Below are positions 62,856 through 64,000 of a stretch of 64,000 nucleotides of DNA, piece by piece (positions within the stretch are counted from its first letter, which is position 1; each line of letters begins with the position of its first letter). The translations under genes and the position numbers were made by a program. The notes under the pieces were generated by a model. The model was not told where the DNA came from and searched no databases. It was given only the letters and a program-made list of their open reading frames with translations. Source of the DNA: Haloprofundus salilacus (GTDB taxonomy: Archaea > Halobacteriota > Halobacteria > Halobacteriales > Haloferacaceae); assembly GCF_020150815.1 (NCBI RefSeq), contig NZ_CP083723.1:2666001-2730000 (forward strand). The letters run 5' to 3'.

Positions 62856-63515
62856 CTACGGACCGTCGGCGTCCGACAGTATCTCCTCGAAGACGGCCTT
62901 CGTTCCGCGTCGAATCCGTTGCGAGAGCGCCTGTTGAGAGATTTCCAGCTGCGTCGACAGCTGTGAGAGCGTCGTCCGACTCGGGGTGTCGAAGTAGCCC
63001 TCTCGCAGCGCGAGCGAGATCGCCTCCCGCTGTTCGGCCGTGAGCGAATCGACGTTTCGACCGGAGGTTGAGTCGTCCAGGGGATAGATTCGACCAAGCG
63101 TGCAGCGAATCTCGTTGTCGAGGCAGAACTCGTGAAACGCCGACAACTCCTCGTGAGAGGGAAACAGAAGTTTCAGCCGCCACTGTCCATCGTCGCACCA
63201 CCGCGCCCGCAGCGCCACCGCGTTGGCCTCGTCGAGACCGTAGAGAAAACCGTTCGACGGCGGTTCCCACCTCACCGCGTACAGCACTCGGTCGTCGAAC
63301 CGTTCCAACGCGGTGTACTCGTCGACGGCGTCGCATCCGGCGAGTCGCCGCTCGAACCCGTCAACCTCACCGTGTCGGACCCAAAACAGCGGGCACGTCT
63401 CGTTGCCGAGCGAGACGATTCGCTCGAACTCGACGTGTAGTTCCCTCTCGTCGCTCAGCAGTTGTCCCAGAACGAAATCAGTAGATGGAAGTGAAATTTC
63501 AGCGATGACGGCCAT
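62856..63515 (-). CDS. HTH_10 (bacterio-opsin activator-like) regulator
   Basis: A 219-residue regulator with a sensory N-terminal domain (VLGQLLSDERELHVEFERIV, residues 1-155) and a C-terminal HTH_10 domain (LTAEQREAISLALREGYFDT then TLSQLSTQLEISQQALSQRI). HTH_10 proteins, such as Bat-like activators, control haloarchaeal energy and stress genes. Start ATG at 63515. The related gene at 63607 sits immediately upstream. Confidence 0.88.
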   Translation of the reverse strand: MAVIAEISLPSTDFVLGQLLSDERELHVEFERIVSLGNETCPLFWVRHGEVDGFERRLAGCDAVDEYTALERFDDRVLYAVRWEPPSNGFLYGLDEANAVALRARWCDDGQWRLKLLFPSHEELSAFHEFCLDNEIRCTLGRIYPLDDSTSGRNVDSLTAEQREAISLALREGYFDTPSRTTLSQLSTQLEISQQALSQRIRRGTKAVFEEILSDADGP

Positions 63516-63606
63516 CGGCGTAACAGATACGGGGGACCTAGATTTGCCTCAGCCTTGTTTGAACAAGAGTATTTTATCCTCGTCGGTTTGGTTTCGAAGC
63601 CGACGG

Positions 63607-64000
63607 TCAGATGGGACGTTCGCCGGCGAACAGTTCGGCGAGCAGCTGTTCGTTCCCGCGGCGGATACGCTGTGAGAGCGCCTGCTGGGTGATTCCCAGT
63701 TCGTCAGCGAGTTCCGTCAACGTCACGCGACTCGGCGAGTCGAAGTAGCCGCGCTGGTACGCCAGAAGCAGCGCCTCGCGCTGTTCCGGCGTCAGGTCGA
63801 CGCGCTCGTCGCCGAGGTTCGCCTCGACCAGCGTCTGCACGCTGCCGAGCGTGTAGGGGATGTCGTTGCTCAGGAGGAAGTCGTGAAACGACGAGAGAGA
63901 CTCGTGGGAGCGAAACAGGAGGCGGAAATTCCAACTCTGGTCGTCGGAGCCGTGCGCGCTGAGGATAACCGCGTTCGCCTTCGCCAGTCCGTCGACGAAC
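63607..64000 (-). CDS. HTH_10 regulator, 5' end outside window
   Basis: The C-terminal 130 residues are in view; the start lies beyond 64000. The visible part reads LLFRSHESLSSFHDFLLSND, then DLTPEQREALLLAYQRGYFD and ITQQALSQRIRRGNEQLLAE. It is a close paralogue of the protein at 62856-63515: the HTH parts differ at few positions (YFDSPSR versus YFDTPSR). A tandem duplication is likely. Stop TGA is at 63607-63609. Confidence 0.88.
   Translation of the reverse strand, partial: FVDGLAKANAVILSAHGSDDQSWNFRLLFRSHESLSSFHDFLLSNDIPYTLGSVQTLVEANLGDERVDLTPEQREALLLAYQRGYFDSPSRVTLTELADELGITQQALSQRIRRGNEQLLAELFAGERPI

Overview
The window is chromosomal DNA from a halophilic archaeon of the class Halobacteria, most likely order Haloferacales. 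The DNA is GC-rich and strongly biased to G/C at third codon positions. The proteins are rich in Asp and Glu. Many genes have a TATA-like box about 27 bases before the start codon and no Shine-Dalgarno site, as expected for leaderless haloarchaeal mRNAs. Typical haloarchaeal genes are present: a SAMP2-like modifier, MCM, replication factor C small subunit, archaeal AlaS, Trm1, halocyanin, HTH_10 regulators, cmi4, and an HVO_0234-type beta-propeller. From memory, the gene content (samp2, mcm, glnA/lrp) resembles the Haloferax volcanii HVO_0200-0240 neighbourhood, in a different order.

Layout. 1-1.7 kb: end of a beta-helix protein, a ribbon-helix-helix regulator and a conserved unknown. 1.9-5.9 kb: an accessory stretch behind tRNA-His with an HNH endonuclease remnant, an IS-like end, a four-PAS histidine kinase and about 950 bp without a gene that carries six copies of a TTCATAATCGG-like motif. 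5.9-12.8 kb: a small zinc protein, methyltransferase, site-2 protease, cupin, Ski2-like helicase and SLC13/TrkA-C permease. 12.9-14.4 kb: tRNA-Pro with a partial copy of its 3' end, then a halocyanin. 14.4-18.6 kb: mcm, an IS200/IS605-type hairpin, a RecA-like unknown, a mini RHH gene with a TnpB-like fragment, and a MinD-like ATPase. 18.7-26.9 kb: HIT protein, uracil-DNA glycosylase, prs, beta-propeller, zinc proteins, VOC protein, trm1, BrkB and PAP2 membrane proteins. 26.9-35.2 kb: divergent glnA/lrp, SnoaL-like protein, M29 aminopeptidase, threonine aldolase, GAF/PAS kinase, TspO. 35.3-46.6 kb: alaS, hydrolase, amidotransferase, acyl-CoA dehydrogenase, small redox and cupin proteins, ferredoxin, ferritin-like protein, and a membrane Fe-S oxidoreductase. 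46.6-48.7 kb: a biotin ECF transporter operon under a BirA-type operator. 48.7-64 kb: cmi4, a Cas4-like gene with an internal stop, Sua5, a redoxin/glutaredoxin pair, CNNM and Pit transporters, phosphoesterase, CDF exporter, rfcS, a samp2-like gene, a phosphohexomutase, and a run of HTH regulators.

Most of the window is housekeeping, covering replication and repair (MCM, RFC, helicase, UDG), translation and tRNA modification (AlaS, Trm1, Sua5) and nitrogen assimilation (GlnA/Lrp). I found no CRISPR array, prophage or complete insertion sequence. The observations most worth a second look are a 22-codon AT-rich tract over the MCM P-loop that looks like an empty-intein scar, the TTCATAATCGG repeat cluster, the BirA operator overlapping the bioY promoter, the in-frame TGA in the Cas4-like gene, and a SAMP2-like protein whose di-glycine is not at its C-terminus.
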